This document shows, in pieces, positions 1 through 12,265 of a stretch of 64,000 nucleotides of DNA. Position numbers and translations under genes: made by a program. Position 1 is the first letter of the stretch, and the number at the start of each line of letters is the position of its first letter. The stretch comes from DATENM01 sp045807725 (GTDB lineage: Bacteria > Acidobacteriota > Blastocatellia > UBA7656): positions 1 through 64,000 of the forward strand of contig JBJMGV010000113.1 of assembly GCA_045807725.1 (NCBI GenBank). The letters run 5' to 3'. The notes beneath the pieces were generated by a model. The model made no database searches. It had not been told where the DNA came from and saw only the letters and a program-made list of their open reading frames with translations.

Positions 1-2071
<2,071 letters not shown>

Positions 2072-2084
2072 CGAATAAAAGAAG

Positions 2085-2181
2085 AACCCACAGGTGAACA
2101 CAGATAAACACAGATAGAACTGAGAAGCTGAATCTCACCTCTCTTTCTCATTCGTGTTCATCTGTGTTCATCTGTGGTTAT
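2085..2181. repeat. Inverted pair of 10-bp tandem repeats filling a convergent gap
   Basis: The left arm repeats GAACACAGAT-like decamers and the right arm its complement (TGTTCATCTG twice). The arms flank a ~35-bp spacer and fill nearly all of the space between the two facing stop codons. It may act as a bidirectional terminator, but no clean T-run is present. It is one of the gap-filling inverted tandem arrays described in the findings. Confidence 0.75.
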
Positions 2182-2195
2182 ATTTCCCCTGCCTC

Positions 2196-3263
2196 TTACT
2201 TCACGCGCTTGAGCTTGGTGATGCGCCCGCTCGATAGCCACTCGGCGACGTAAAGGTTCCCCGCCGAATCCCAGCGCGGGCAGTGCGGCGAGATGAATTG
2301 ACCGTCCTTCCATTGCTCGGCCGGCACAGGGTTCTGGCCGCGCAGCTTCGGGTCTTCGTTATCGCCAAGGTGTGTGATGACCTTGTTGTTCTTATCAATG
2401 ACCGTCACGCGCCCCTGAAGGTCAGCGATGACAATCTCCATCCCGCGCTGATGAAAATTGCTCGGCAGGCGAAGGTCTTCCGTTATCATTCCGTCAGGCT
2501 GACCATCGAGCGTGAACCATTGCAGGCGATGATTGGCGCGGTCGGCGACCAGCACGCGCGGCTTCGGAAAGCGGGTGTCCACCCAGATGCCGTGCGGCTG
2601 TTTCAACTGCCCGACGCCGCTGCCTTCGCCTCCCCACGACCGCACGTAATCGCCCTTCGCGTTGTATTGATGAACGTAGGACTTGCCATAGCCATCGGTC
2701 ACATAGAAATCGCCGGTCGGCGCAAAGGCAATGCCGGTGGGCTTGAACTCTTCGGCCTTCTGATAAACGCCGGCTGCTTGCGGATAATCTTTGACCCAGA
2801 CGACTTCGCCGTCGAGCGTGCACTTGGCGAACTGGTGGCGATTGAAGTGCGTAAGGTAGAGATACTCGGTGTTGCCTTCGCGGTGTAGCGCCATGCCGTG
2901 CGTGCCGTTGCGCCACTCTTTGCCCCACGCTTTGATGAAGCGGCCATCGGGGTCAAAGATGATGATGGCGTTGTCGCTGTCAGTGTTCATCAACACACGC
3001 CCCTGCCAGTCAACGACTACCGCGCCATGCGTGTTGCCAAAGCGCATGCCTTCGGGCAGCTTCGCCCACCCGCGCACCCATTCGTAGCGATGGCTGCCGC
3101 TGCCCAGAAAGACCGGCGCGTCGGCGGCTGACTTCGAGGTGACGATGGCCGGAAAGGCGCGCACGACCGATGAGGCCGCGACCGCAGCGCCGATGCCGAA
3201 AAGAAATGACCGGCGCGATTGTTTGTTCGATTGATGCAAAGCTGGTTGTGCGACGAATCTCAT
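2196..3263 (-). CDS. Tat-exported NHL-repeat / six-bladed beta-propeller protein
   Basis: The start at 3263 is chosen because AGAGGAAT lies just upstream and the N-terminus then begins MRFVAQ with a twin-arginine signal (SRRSFLFG, then a hydrophobic A/V stretch) within 40 residues. The mature part is a chain of NHL-type blades (HGAVVVDWQGRVLMNT, GIAFAPTGDFYVTDGYGKSY, PHGIWVDTRFPKPRVLVADR). Such exported propellers include lactonase-like and sugar-binding proteins; the activity here is unknown. The gene starts 7 bp after the ABC permease stop, so it is probably the last gene of the sugar-transport operon, acting outside the membrane on or near the transported compound. Confidence 0.8.
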   Translation of the reverse strand: MRFVAQPALHQSNKQSRRSFLFGIGAAVAASSVVRAFPAIVTSKSAADAPVFLGSGSHRYEWVRGWAKLPEGMRFGNTHGAVVVDWQGRVLMNTDSDNAIIIFDPDGRFIKAWGKEWRNGTHGMALHREGNTEYLYLTHFNRHQFAKCTLDGEVVWVKDYPQAAGVYQKAEEFKPTGIAFAPTGDFYVTDGYGKSYVHQYNAKGDYVRSWGGEGSGVGQLKQPHGIWVDTRFPKPRVLVADRANHRLQWFTLDGQPDGMITEDLRLPSNFHQRGMEIVIADLQGRVTVIDKNNKVITHLGDNEDPKLRGQNPVPAEQWKDGQFISPHCPRWDSAGNLYVAEWLSSGRITKLKRVK

Positions 3264-3270
3264 ATTCCTC

Positions 3271-4278
3271 TCAAGCCGCCGCTCTCGATAGCCGCCAGCG
3301 GTCGAGCGCGACAGCGATGACGATGATGATGCCGATGATGATCTCTTGCACGTAATTGGCCCAGCCCATCTGCTGACAGCCATTGCGAAGGAACGCCATA
3401 ATCAACGCGCCGATCATCGAACCGAGTATGCTGCCTTCGCCGCCATTCAAGCTGCCGCCGCCAATGACGACAGCGGCGATCACGTCAAGCTCAGTGCCGG
3501 CGGCGACGGTCGGATCGCCTTGCCGCAGACGCGACATCTGCATCACGCCTGCCAGCCCGAACAACAAGCCGGCAAGCGCATATATCCAGACTTTCAATCT
3601 GTTGGTCGAGATGCCGCAGGCACGCGCCGCCGCTTCGTTCGAGCCGATGGCAAACACGCGCCGCCCGAAGATTGTATTGCGTAATACAATCGCTGCCGCA
3701 ATCGCAAGCAAGACCGTCAGCCAGATGCCGGGCGCAAGCAATAGCCACGCCGGATCGGGAAATGTGACTAGCAATCCATTCACCCACGTATCCGGCACAT
3801 TGACGGTTTGCTGACCGGCCAGCCATTTCGCCAGGCCGCGCGCGATGCCCAGCATACCGAGCGTGGCGATGAACGGCACGACCTTGAGCCTTGTGATGGC
3901 AAGGCCGTTGACGACGCCGATCAATCCGCCGACGGCGACGCCCGCCGCAACGGCAACCAGAGGCGAATGGCCGCCGCTCAGGCCGAGCGCTGTGACGACG
4001 CCGGTGAGCGCGATGACCGAGCCGACCGAAAGATCGATGCCGCCGCTGATGATCAGCATCGTCATGCCGATTGCGCCGATGGCGACGATCACGGTCTGTG
4101 TCAGCACCGCGCGCAGATTCAAGGGAGCGAGAAAGTGGGCACGGGCATTGGAGTCCATCAACACCACGAAGATGAGGATCACCACCGCGAGGCCGACGAA
4201 CGGCCCCAGGCGCGTGAACCATCGCCGCATCCAGCCGGAGGCTTGCATTGCAGTCGTCTGTCTTGCTTGTGCGGTCAT
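3271..4278 (-). CDS. ABC sugar transporter permease, RbsC-like
   Basis: A 335-residue hydrophobic protein of the BPD_transp_2 family with about nine membrane segments and the family signature SGGIDLSVGSVIALTG in the first half, plus GGGSLNGGEGSILG in the C-terminal half. It forms the membrane channel of a ribose/xylose-type importer. Its partners are the ATPase at 4659-6152 and the lipoprotein at 6245-7249. The start codon has no clear Shine-Dalgarno sequence: it directly follows heptamer repeats that fill the preceding 380-bp gap. The transported sugar cannot be told from sequence. Confidence 0.9.
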   Translation of the reverse strand: MTAQARQTTAMQASGWMRRWFTRLGPFVGLAVVILIFVVLMDSNARAHFLAPLNLRAVLTQTVIVAIGAIGMTMLIISGGIDLSVGSVIALTGVVTALGLSGGHSPLVAVAAGVAVGGLIGVVNGLAITRLKVVPFIATLGMLGIARGLAKWLAGQQTVNVPDTWVNGLLVTFPDPAWLLLAPGIWLTVLLAIAAAIVLRNTIFGRRVFAIGSNEAAARACGISTNRLKVWIYALAGLLFGLAGVMQMSRLRQGDPTVAAGTELDVIAAVVIGGGSLNGGEGSILGSMIGALIMAFLRNGCQQMGWANYVQEIIIGIIIVIAVALDRWRLSRAAA

Positions 4279-4658
4279 TTCGATTATCAGTGGCCAGTGG
4301 CCAGTGGTCAGTGGTCAGTGGCCAATGGTCAGTTGATAGTTGATAGTTGATAGTTGCCAGTTGATAGTTCCCCAAGCTCCGTCAGGAGCGCAATGTTTAT
4401 AGTTACCGATGCAATAGAAGAAGCAAGCTCCGTTAGGAGCGCAATGTTTATAGGTACGCAGTTGATTGAATCTTCAAGCTCCGTCAGGAGCGGGATGTCA
4501 ACATTGCGCTCCTACGGGGCTTCGTCACATCCTTCAGCCGTATCTATAAACATCGCGTCCCTACGGGACTCAGGATTATCTCCGGCCACTGGCCACTAAC
4601 CACTGGCCACTAACCACTGATCACTAACCACTGATCACTAACCACTGGCCACTGGCCA
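4279..4658. repeat. Composite gap element: heptamer arms around head-to-head REP units
   Basis: This 380-bp gap lies inside the ABC operon. From about 4287 to 4372 it holds 7-bp repeats (CAGTGGC/CAGTGGT, then TTGATAG). Three forward copies of a REP-like unit (core AGCTCCGTYAGGAGCG, with a GTTTATAG tail in the first two) start at 4374, 4425 and 4476. Two reverse-oriented relatives lie at about 4501-4570. From about 4577 complementary heptamers (CCACTGG, CCACTAA, TCACTAA) run into the ATPase stop codon. The whole gap is therefore a nested inverted repeat. No gene is visible. Confidence 0.85.
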
Positions 4659-6152
4659 CTATCCATCGCCGATGGCGATTTTCATTACAGACTCAGGCGT
4701 CCATTGATTGATCGGACGCGCTTCCGAAAGCCTGCCGCGACTCATCACCGCCAGCCGGTCTGAAAGGCCGAAGAGTTCGGGCAGATACGAGCTGACCATC
4801 AACACCGCTTTGCCGGCGTCGGCGAGCCGGGCAATGCTCTCGTAGATGTGCGCTTTGCTGCCGATGTCAACGCCGCGCGTCGGCTCGTCGAGCAAGAGCA
4901 CGTCGGCGTCTTGATAAAGCAAGCGCGCGACGGCGATCTTCTGTTGATTGCCGCCGGAGAGCGTGCGCGCCGGCTGCTGTGGTGTGCGCGCTTTGATCTT
5001 GAGCCGCTCAATCAACTCTTCGACCTGTTGCTTCTGCCGCGTCAGGTTGAGCCAGCCCCAGCCCGTCGCGCACGACCGCATCGCCGTCATCGTTGTGTTA
5101 TCGGCAATCGAAAGCGCGAGCGCGAGGCCCTCGCCTTTGCGGTCTTCGCTCAAGTAACCGAGGCCGCGCCGCAACCGCGCGGCGGCTGGGCTGCGCGGCG
5201 CGACCGGCTGCTGTTTGATCGTGAGCGTGCCAGCCGCCAGCGCGTCCAGTCCGTACAAGGCGCGCACCAACTCGCTGCGGCCTGACCCCATCAGCCCGGC
5301 GATGCCAAAGACTTCGCCGCGCCGCAGCTCGAAGCTCGCTGATTTTAAGCCCGGCGGCGCGTTCAGCTCGCGGGCTTCGAGAATGACTTCGCCGGCCTCG
5401 TGATGCTGGCGTTCGGCAAACAACTGCTCGATGGCGCGACCGACCATCTGCGCGATCAACTGGTCGTTGGTCACGTCGGCCATCGCGCCGGCAGCGACGC
5501 TGCGCCCGTCGCGCAAGACTGTGAAGCGGTCGGCGATCTGCCGCACTTCTTCAAGAAAGTGCGAGATGTAAATGATAGCCGCGCCCGACGCCTTCAATCG
5601 GTTGATGAGCATAAAGAGGCGATCAACGTCTTCGCGTTGCAGGCTGCTGGTTGGCTCGTCCATCAAGACGATGCGGGCGCGAGCGGCGATGGCGCGACAT
5701 ATCTCAACAACCTGGCGGGCCGGCGCTGAAAGCTCGCTGACCCGGCGTTCGGGGCGAATCTCCGGGTGGTTGAAGACTTCGAGCACTTTGAATGCCTGCT
5801 GCCTTGCGCCTTCCCAGTCGAACCAGCCGAGCCGCGCGCTCTCCGCACCGAGCAAAATGTTTTCAGCAACCGACAGGTGCGGGCACAACGACAGCTCTTG
5901 ATGAATGAGCGCAATCCGGCTCGCCCGCGCCTCGACCGGCGAGGCGGGCGCGTAAGCGTGTCCGTCTAAAATCATCTCGCCGGCATCGGCTCGCAGCGCG
6001 CCCGACAGGATGTTCATCAGCGTAGACTTGCCCGCGCCATTCTCGCCGATGAGCGCGTGCACTTCGCCGGCATTGAGCGACAGGCTAACGCCGTCGAGCG
6101 CCACCGTCGGGCCGAATCGTTTAGCGATGTCGCGCAATTCAAGCAGGGCCAT
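4659..6152 (-). CDS. ABC sugar transporter ATP-binding protein, RbsA-like (two NBDs)
   Basis: The 497 residues form two fused nucleotide-binding domains, as in RbsA/MglA/XylG. The first has Walker A GENGAGKST and Walker B IVLMDEPT. The second has the degenerate Walker A usual for this family (GLMGSGRSE), signature LSGGNQQK and Walker B VLLLDEPT. It energises sugar import with the neighbouring permease and binding lipoprotein. Its start is 92 bp downstream of the lipoprotein stop, a gap that contains a small palindrome; no strong ribosome-binding site is seen. Confidence 0.92.
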   Translation of the reverse strand: MALLELRDIAKRFGPTVALDGVSLSLNAGEVHALIGENGAGKSTLMNILSGALRADAGEMILDGHAYAPASPVEARASRIALIHQELSLCPHLSVAENILLGAESARLGWFDWEGARQQAFKVLEVFNHPEIRPERRVSELSAPARQVVEICRAIAARARIVLMDEPTSSLQREDVDRLFMLINRLKASGAAIIYISHFLEEVRQIADRFTVLRDGRSVAAGAMADVTNDQLIAQMVGRAIEQLFAERQHHEAGEVILEARELNAPPGLKSASFELRRGEVFGIAGLMGSGRSELVRALYGLDALAAGTLTIKQQPVAPRSPAAARLRRGLGYLSEDRKGEGLALALSIADNTTMTAMRSCATGWGWLNLTRQKQQVEELIERLKIKARTPQQPARTLSGGNQQKIAVARLLYQDADVLLLDEPTRGVDIGSKAHIYESIARLADAGKAVLMVSSYLPELFGLSDRLAVMSRGRLSEARPINQWTPESVMKIAIGDG

Positions 6153-6215
6153 AAGAAGTTAAGCGAGTATCAGGATGCCAGCATAAACGGATTCAACATT
6201 GAACAATTATTCCGC

Positions 6216-6233
6216 AGCCCGCTGAAGCGGGCT
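6216..6233. repeat. Short REP-like palindrome
   Basis: AGCCCGCTGAAGCGGGCT is an 8-bp perfect stem with a GA loop, located between the binding-protein stop and the ATPase start. It could be a stabilising 3' hairpin for the highly expressed lipoprotein gene or a solitary repeat element. Confidence 0.6.
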
Positions 6234-6244
6234 GAATACTTACC

Positions 6245-7249
6245 TCAATTCAAATAATCATTAATCGGCGGCTTGAGCAGGGTTTGCATCTCCGGCTTGT
6301 TGACGTTGTCGGGCGTAATCACCTGCACGCCTGTGTCAACCATCTTCTCGACCGGCTTGCCTTGCAGATGATCGACCATCGTGCGCACGCCGAGGTAGCC
6401 CATATGAAACGGGTCCTGCACGATGAAGCCATGCAGTTGTTTCGCGTTCAAGGCATTGATGAATGTCTCGCTCGAATCGAAACCGACGAACATAATCTTG
6501 CCCGCCTTGTTCATATCTTGAAGAGCCAGCAGCATTCCGGCAGTCGAGGATTCGTTGACCGTGAAGATGCCTTGCAACTCGTCGCCGAAGCGGTTGAGCA
6601 AATTCTCTGAAGCCGTCTTCGCAGTGTCGCGGGTTGGCCCGGCGCGCTGGTCCGACGGCAAGACGGTGATGCCCGGAAACTTCGCCTGCATCTCATCGAG
6701 AAATCCTTTCTCGCGCGCTTCGGTGCTGGCCGAGCCTTCCTGATAACGCAGCAGCAACGCCTTGCCTTTGCCGCCCATCAATTCGCCCAGCCGGTCAGCC
6801 GCCAGTTGCCCGCCTTTGTAGTTATCCGTAGCGACAAAGCTGACGATGTTATTCGATTCAAGGCCCGAATCAATGATCACCGTCGGCAGGCCGGCGCGCT
6901 GCGCCTCTTCGACAGGCCGCACCAGCGCGCGGTTGTCGAGCGGCGCGAGCACCAGCCCGTTGACGCCTTGCGAGATGAAGCCTTCGACGACTTGAACCTG
7001 CTGCTCGCGGTCGTCTTCGCGTATCGGCCCTTTCCAGATCACTTCGACCGCAGTTCCCTGCTCCGTCAGCTCGCGCGCCGCTTTGACTGCGCCGGCGTGA
7101 ATGCTCTTCCAGAACTCGTGCGTCGTGCCTTTCGGGACGACGGCGATGGTCAGCTTCTTGCCCGCGCCGCCTTGCGGGCCGCCCCTTCCACAACCCGCCG
7201 CCATCATCAGGGTCAGTGTAACGAACGCTACAATCAATCTCTTCAGCAT
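6245..7249 (-). CDS. Sugar ABC transporter substrate-binding lipoprotein
   Basis: The start at 7249 is preferred over the upstream ATG at 7279, which overlaps the dehydrogenase stop, because it gives MLKRLIVAFVTLTLMMAAGC, a clean lipoprotein signal with lipobox MAAGC, and has GGGAG upstream. The mature protein is a Peripla_BP_4/RbsB-type binding protein (TIAVVPKGTTHEFWKSIHAG; GFISQGVNGLVLAPLDNRAL; DSGLESNNIVSFVATDNYKG; IFTVNESSTAGMLLAL; MFVGFDSSETFINAL). It is anchored outside the membrane and delivers substrate to the RbsA/RbsC-like partners. The ligand is probably a sugar or polyol, but this is not determinable here. Confidence 0.9.
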   Translation of the reverse strand: MLKRLIVAFVTLTLMMAAGCGRGGPQGGAGKKLTIAVVPKGTTHEFWKSIHAGAVKAARELTEQGTAVEVIWKGPIREDDREQQVQVVEGFISQGVNGLVLAPLDNRALVRPVEEAQRAGLPTVIIDSGLESNNIVSFVATDNYKGGQLAADRLGELMGGKGKALLLRYQEGSASTEAREKGFLDEMQAKFPGITVLPSDQRAGPTRDTAKTASENLLNRFGDELQGIFTVNESSTAGMLLALQDMNKAGKIMFVGFDSSETFINALNAKQLHGFIVQDPFHMGYLGVRTMVDHLQGKPVEKMVDTGVQVITPDNVNKPEMQTLLKPPINDYLN

Positions 7250-7275
7250 AATCTCCCACTCATTCTCGACGAAGC

Positions 7276-8070
7276 TCATTTCAGGCAGATGCCGCCGTCC
7301 ACGGGAATGACGACGCCGTTGACGTAAGCGCCGGCGCGCGAGGCCAGAAAGATGGCCGCGCCGGCCATATCGGCAGGCTCGCCGATGCGCCCCAGCGGGC
7401 AGCTCGCTTCGATGGTCTTCTGGTGATGCTCAAGCAGCCACTTCGTCATATGGCTCTCGAAAGGGCCGGGCGCGATAGCATTGACAGTGATGCCGCGCTC
7501 GCCCAGCTTGACCGCAAGCACCCGCGTCAGGTGATGCACGGCGGCCTTGCTCGGCCCGTACGCGTAGTTCTCGACGAACGGGACTTTGATGCCATCAATC
7601 GAGCCGATGTTGATGACGCGCGCCGGGTCGCCGGGCCGCGCCGCGCGTTCGAGCTGCGGCAACAGGTATTGCGTCAGAAAGAACAGGCTCTTGACGTTCG
7701 TGTCCATCACCTTGTCCCAGCCGACTTCAGGGTATTCTTCGAGCGATGCGCCCCACGCCGCGCCGGCATTATTGACCAGGACGTGCAACGCCGATTCGCG
7801 CGCGGCCAGATCGTCAGCCAGTTGCTTGCAGCCTTCGTTGGTCGAAAGGTCTGCGGGCAGCGATACGCACTCGCCGAGTTCGGAAAGCTGAGCCGCCACC
7901 GCGTCGCACACTTCCTTCTTGCGCGACGAGATGTAGACCTTCGCGCCGGCCTCGACGTAGCCGCGTGCGATCATCAACCCGATGCCGCGCGAGCCGCCGG
8001 TGACGAGCGCGACCTTGCCCTTGATTGAAAACAGTTCTCCACTGCTGAATGCTTGCCCTTCCTGACTCAT
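7276..8070 (-). CDS. Short-chain dehydrogenase/reductase, RhlG-like
   Basis: The start at 8070 (MSQEGQAFSSGELF) gives 264 residues, the normal SDR length, and has GGGAGA upstream; longer frames lack family similarity. NAD(P)-binding motif TGGSRGIG lies near residue 25, NNAG near 105, catalytic Ser in NIGSIDG, and Y-x-x-x-K in YGPSK. The sequence style (YISSRKKEVCD, INIGSIDGIKVP, NAIAPGPFESHM) is that of the RhlG/3-oxoacyl-ACP reductase or gluconate dehydrogenase-like subgroup. The stop overlaps an ATG of the sugar-binding lipoprotein gene, so it probably heads this operon and may oxidise or reduce the imported compound (inference). Confidence 0.85.
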   Translation of the reverse strand: MSQEGQAFSSGELFSIKGKVALVTGGSRGIGLMIARGYVEAGAKVYISSRKKEVCDAVAAQLSELGECVSLPADLSTNEGCKQLADDLAARESALHVLVNNAGAAWGASLEEYPEVGWDKVMDTNVKSLFFLTQYLLPQLERAARPGDPARVINIGSIDGIKVPFVENYAYGPSKAAVHHLTRVLAVKLGERGITVNAIAPGPFESHMTKWLLEHHQKTIEASCPLGRIGEPADMAGAAIFLASRAGAYVNGVVIPVDGGICLK

Positions 8071-8188
8071 CGTTTGTTGTCTCCCTGATTGAAGTGCAAT
8101 GAGGGTACTCGAATTGAGCGATAAAGCGCAACTTGGAGAGCGGGCCGGCGGGAGAAAAATTATAAGGTCTTGGACGATGCGGCGAGGG

Positions 8189-8563
8189 TTAATAAGGGTC
8201 GGACGCGGGCGCAGAAAGAAGCTCGATTTTGCGCGCCCAGTTCTTACCGCCGCGCTGCGTGTAGCGCACGCTGGCCGCTGCGCCTTGCGGAATCTTTGCC
8301 GGTAGCACTGAATGACCGGATTCGACAATGGCCGTGCGCTCATCAAAGTCGAACGTGACCTGCTTATCACCATCGACCAGCGTCAGTGTTCGTGTGTCGG
8401 TATCGACGACGCCGATCTGGCCTTCGACGGTCTGCACGTCCGAGTTGATTGCCGATTGCGCGGGACCGGCGGGCGCATCGGTTATTCGCAGGCGAAAGAT
8501 GAGCAGGCTCACCAGCGCGAAGGCGAGAAGGATAATGACGATGATGCGAATGAGCTTGCTCAT
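8189..8563 (-). CDS. Hypothetical membrane-anchored protein
   Basis: A 124-residue protein with an N-terminal membrane segment (LIRIIVIILLAFALVSLLIF) and a small extracytoplasmic domain (VEGQIGVVDTDTRTLTLVDG, then a short beta-rich stretch) resembling DUF5666-type OB-like folds. No catalytic residues are apparent. It lies alone between the dehydrogenase promoter region and a terminator. The function is unknown. Confidence 0.6.
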   Translation of the reverse strand: MSKLIRIIVIILLAFALVSLLIFRLRITDAPAGPAQSAINSDVQTVEGQIGVVDTDTRTLTLVDGDKQVTFDFDERTAIVESGHSVLPAKIPQGAAASVRYTQRGGKNWARKIELLSAPASDPY

Positions 8564-8598
8564 AATGAACCTGTCAGTTCAATTATAACGCGCCGCGC

Positions 8599-8641
8599 TT
8601 AAAAAGAGAGCGGGCCGGCCCAAGCACCGGGCCGACCCGCT
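8599..8641 (-). terminator. Rho-independent terminator
   Basis: Read on the minus strand, GCGGGTCGGCCCGG and GGGCCGGCCCGC pair around a short loop and are followed by TCTCTTTTTA. It lies 28 bp past the stop of the small basic protein gene. Confidence 0.85.
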
Positions 8642-8669
8642 GTTGTCGCCTCTGAATGCTTCTAGCGAA

Positions 8670-8879
8670 CTACATATTCTTGTTGGCGGAACCCTTCTTG
8701 CTCCCCTTGTGCTTGCGCGCTCTCTTGTGGCGCTTCGTGCCGCCACTCTTCTTGGTCATCGTGCCCGACGAAGCAGCCGTCTTGCCGCCGCCCGCGTTCT
8801 TGTTCTGCGTCGTGGCCGCGAACACCGAGCCGCCAGCCAGAGCCAACACCATCACTGCCGAGAGAATAACTTTCTTCAT
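8670..8879 (-). CDS. Small secreted lysine-rich basic protein
   Basis: The ATG at 8879 is preceded by GGAGGA at good spacing; the longer frame from 8942 has no such site. The 69-residue product has a signal peptide (MKKVILSAVMVLALAGGSVFA) and a mature part of about 48 residues made mostly of K, G, T, S, N and A (TKKSGGTKRHKRARKHKG). It has no recognisable domain. It has its own terminator downstream. Its charge suggests binding to a polyanion such as nucleic acid, polysaccharide or lipid, which is inference only. Confidence 0.75.
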   Translation of the reverse strand: MKKVILSAVMVLALAGGSVFAATTQNKNAGGGKTAASSGTMTKKSGGTKRHKRARKHKGSKKGSANKNM

Positions 8880-9125
8880 TAAACTGTCCTCCGCTAGAGA
8901 TTTTTTTGTTAGCCGATTGAATGTCGCGGCCTCGCCGCTCACCTCAATAAGCTTGTCGCTTCTGAGTAGAGCAACGTGTGTGCCGCGCCGCGCCCGATTA
9001 CCGGCATTCGATTAAATGGCAAAAAAGCAGCGAATCACGGCTCTTTTTGGGGCGTTGCCAGATGGCCTCGCCGTTCGCCGCGTGTGGCTCTTTTGTTTGA
9101 GCCTGCAAAACAGCCACACGATCTC

Positions 9126-11036
<1,911 letters not shown>

Positions 11037-11120
11037 TCTATTTTTCCTCTGGAACAAAGGGATGCTTATGCGGGCAACGCAACCACGCCGCCCGCGTATG
11101 AATAATTACTGCTTCAGCCG

Positions 11121-12110
11121 CTAGCGATTGACCATGCCCATCATCGCTTCGGGGTAGCGCGTGCCGGCAGCCGCGCCCTGCGGCGCGATCTCATCAATAC
11201 GGCGCAAGTCGTCGGCGGTCAGTTCGACATTGACGGCGGCGATGTTGTCTTCAAGGTAAGCGCGGCGCTTGGTTCCCGGTATCGGCACGATGTCGTCGCC
11301 ACAGGCCATCACCCAAGCGAGCGCAAGCTGCGCCGGTGTGCACCCCTTCTCGCGCGCTATCTCTTCGATGCGCCGCACGAGATCAAGATTCTTCTCAAAG
11401 TTCTCGCCCTGGAATCGCGGCGAGTGTCGCCGGTAATCGTCTTCGGCAAGATCATCAAAGCGTTTGATCTGCCCGGTCAGGAAGCCGCGACCGAGCGGGC
11501 TGTAAGCGACAAAGCCGATACCAAGCTCGCGGCACGTCGGCAGGATGTCGTCTTCGGGGTCACGGCTCCACAGCGAATATTCGGTCTGCAAAGCGGTGAT
11601 CGGGTGCTCGCTACAGGCACGGCGCAGCGTCTCTGTGCCCGCCTCTGAAAGTCCGAGGTGGCGCACCTTGCCTTCGCGTATCAGGTCAGCCATTGCGCCG
11701 ACCGTCTCTTCGATGGGCGTCTGCGGATCAACGCGATGCTGATAGTAGAGATCAATGGTTTCGATGCCGAGCCGTTTCAAGCTGCCTTCGCAAGCCGCGC
11801 GCACGTAGTCAGGCTTGCCGCTGACGCTGCGCACGTTCGGATTCGATGGGTCGCGCACGATACCGAATTTTGTGGCGATGACAACTTCATCGCGGCGACC
11901 GCGAATCGCCCGCCCGACTAACTCTTCATTCTTGTACGGGCCATACATATCGGCGGTGTCGAGGAAGTTGACGCCAAGCTCAAGGGCGCGGTGAATGGTG
12001 GCGATGGATTCCCGATCATCGCCTTCGCCGTAGAATTCTGACATCCCCATACAGCCCAATCCCATTGCCGATACAACGAGGCCGCTCTTTCCGAGTGTTC
12101 GTTTCTGCAT
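11121..12110 (-). CDS. Aldo/keto reductase
   Basis: The start at 12110 (MQKRTLGKSGLVVSAMGLGC) has GGAGAAG upstream and gives 329 residues, the family length. The catalytic tetrad is visible: Asp and Tyr in FLDTADMYGPYKNEELVG, Lys in VIATKFG, and His in LYYQHRVDP. NADPH-binding parts (IPGTKRRAYLEDNI) are present near the C-terminus. It resembles the AKR13/YakC-type group that reduces small aldehydes and ketones. It is transcribed divergently from the PQQ dehydrogenase. Confidence 0.92.
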   Translation of the reverse strand: MQKRTLGKSGLVVSAMGLGCMGMSEFYGEGDDRESIATIHRALELGVNFLDTADMYGPYKNEELVGRAIRGRRDEVVIATKFGIVRDPSNPNVRSVSGKPDYVRAACEGSLKRLGIETIDLYYQHRVDPQTPIEETVGAMADLIREGKVRHLGLSEAGTETLRRACSEHPITALQTEYSLWSRDPEDDILPTCRELGIGFVAYSPLGRGFLTGQIKRFDDLAEDDYRRHSPRFQGENFEKNLDLVRRIEEIAREKGCTPAQLALAWVMACGDDIVPIPGTKRRAYLEDNIAAVNVELTADDLRRIDEIAPQGAAAGTRYPEAMMGMVNR

Positions 12111-12265
12111 TGTTCTTCTCCGTTCTGTCCTGTTTGCTTTTTCGCGTGGCGGCGAAATGGAGCGCACACGATTCTCACTCTAGCCGCTCGTCGCCCAACG
12201 AGCAAGAAACGCAACGCGTGACTGGCTCTGGTTCGTGAGCCGTCAACAATGGTAGGCTGACGGCT

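Noticed and set aside
3491..4375. Long minus-strand frame with an N-terminal YQLATINYQLSTDHW repeat
   Set aside because: It is an out-of-frame reading of the permease gene plus the heptamer repeats (TTGATAG and CAGTGGC translate to such peptides).
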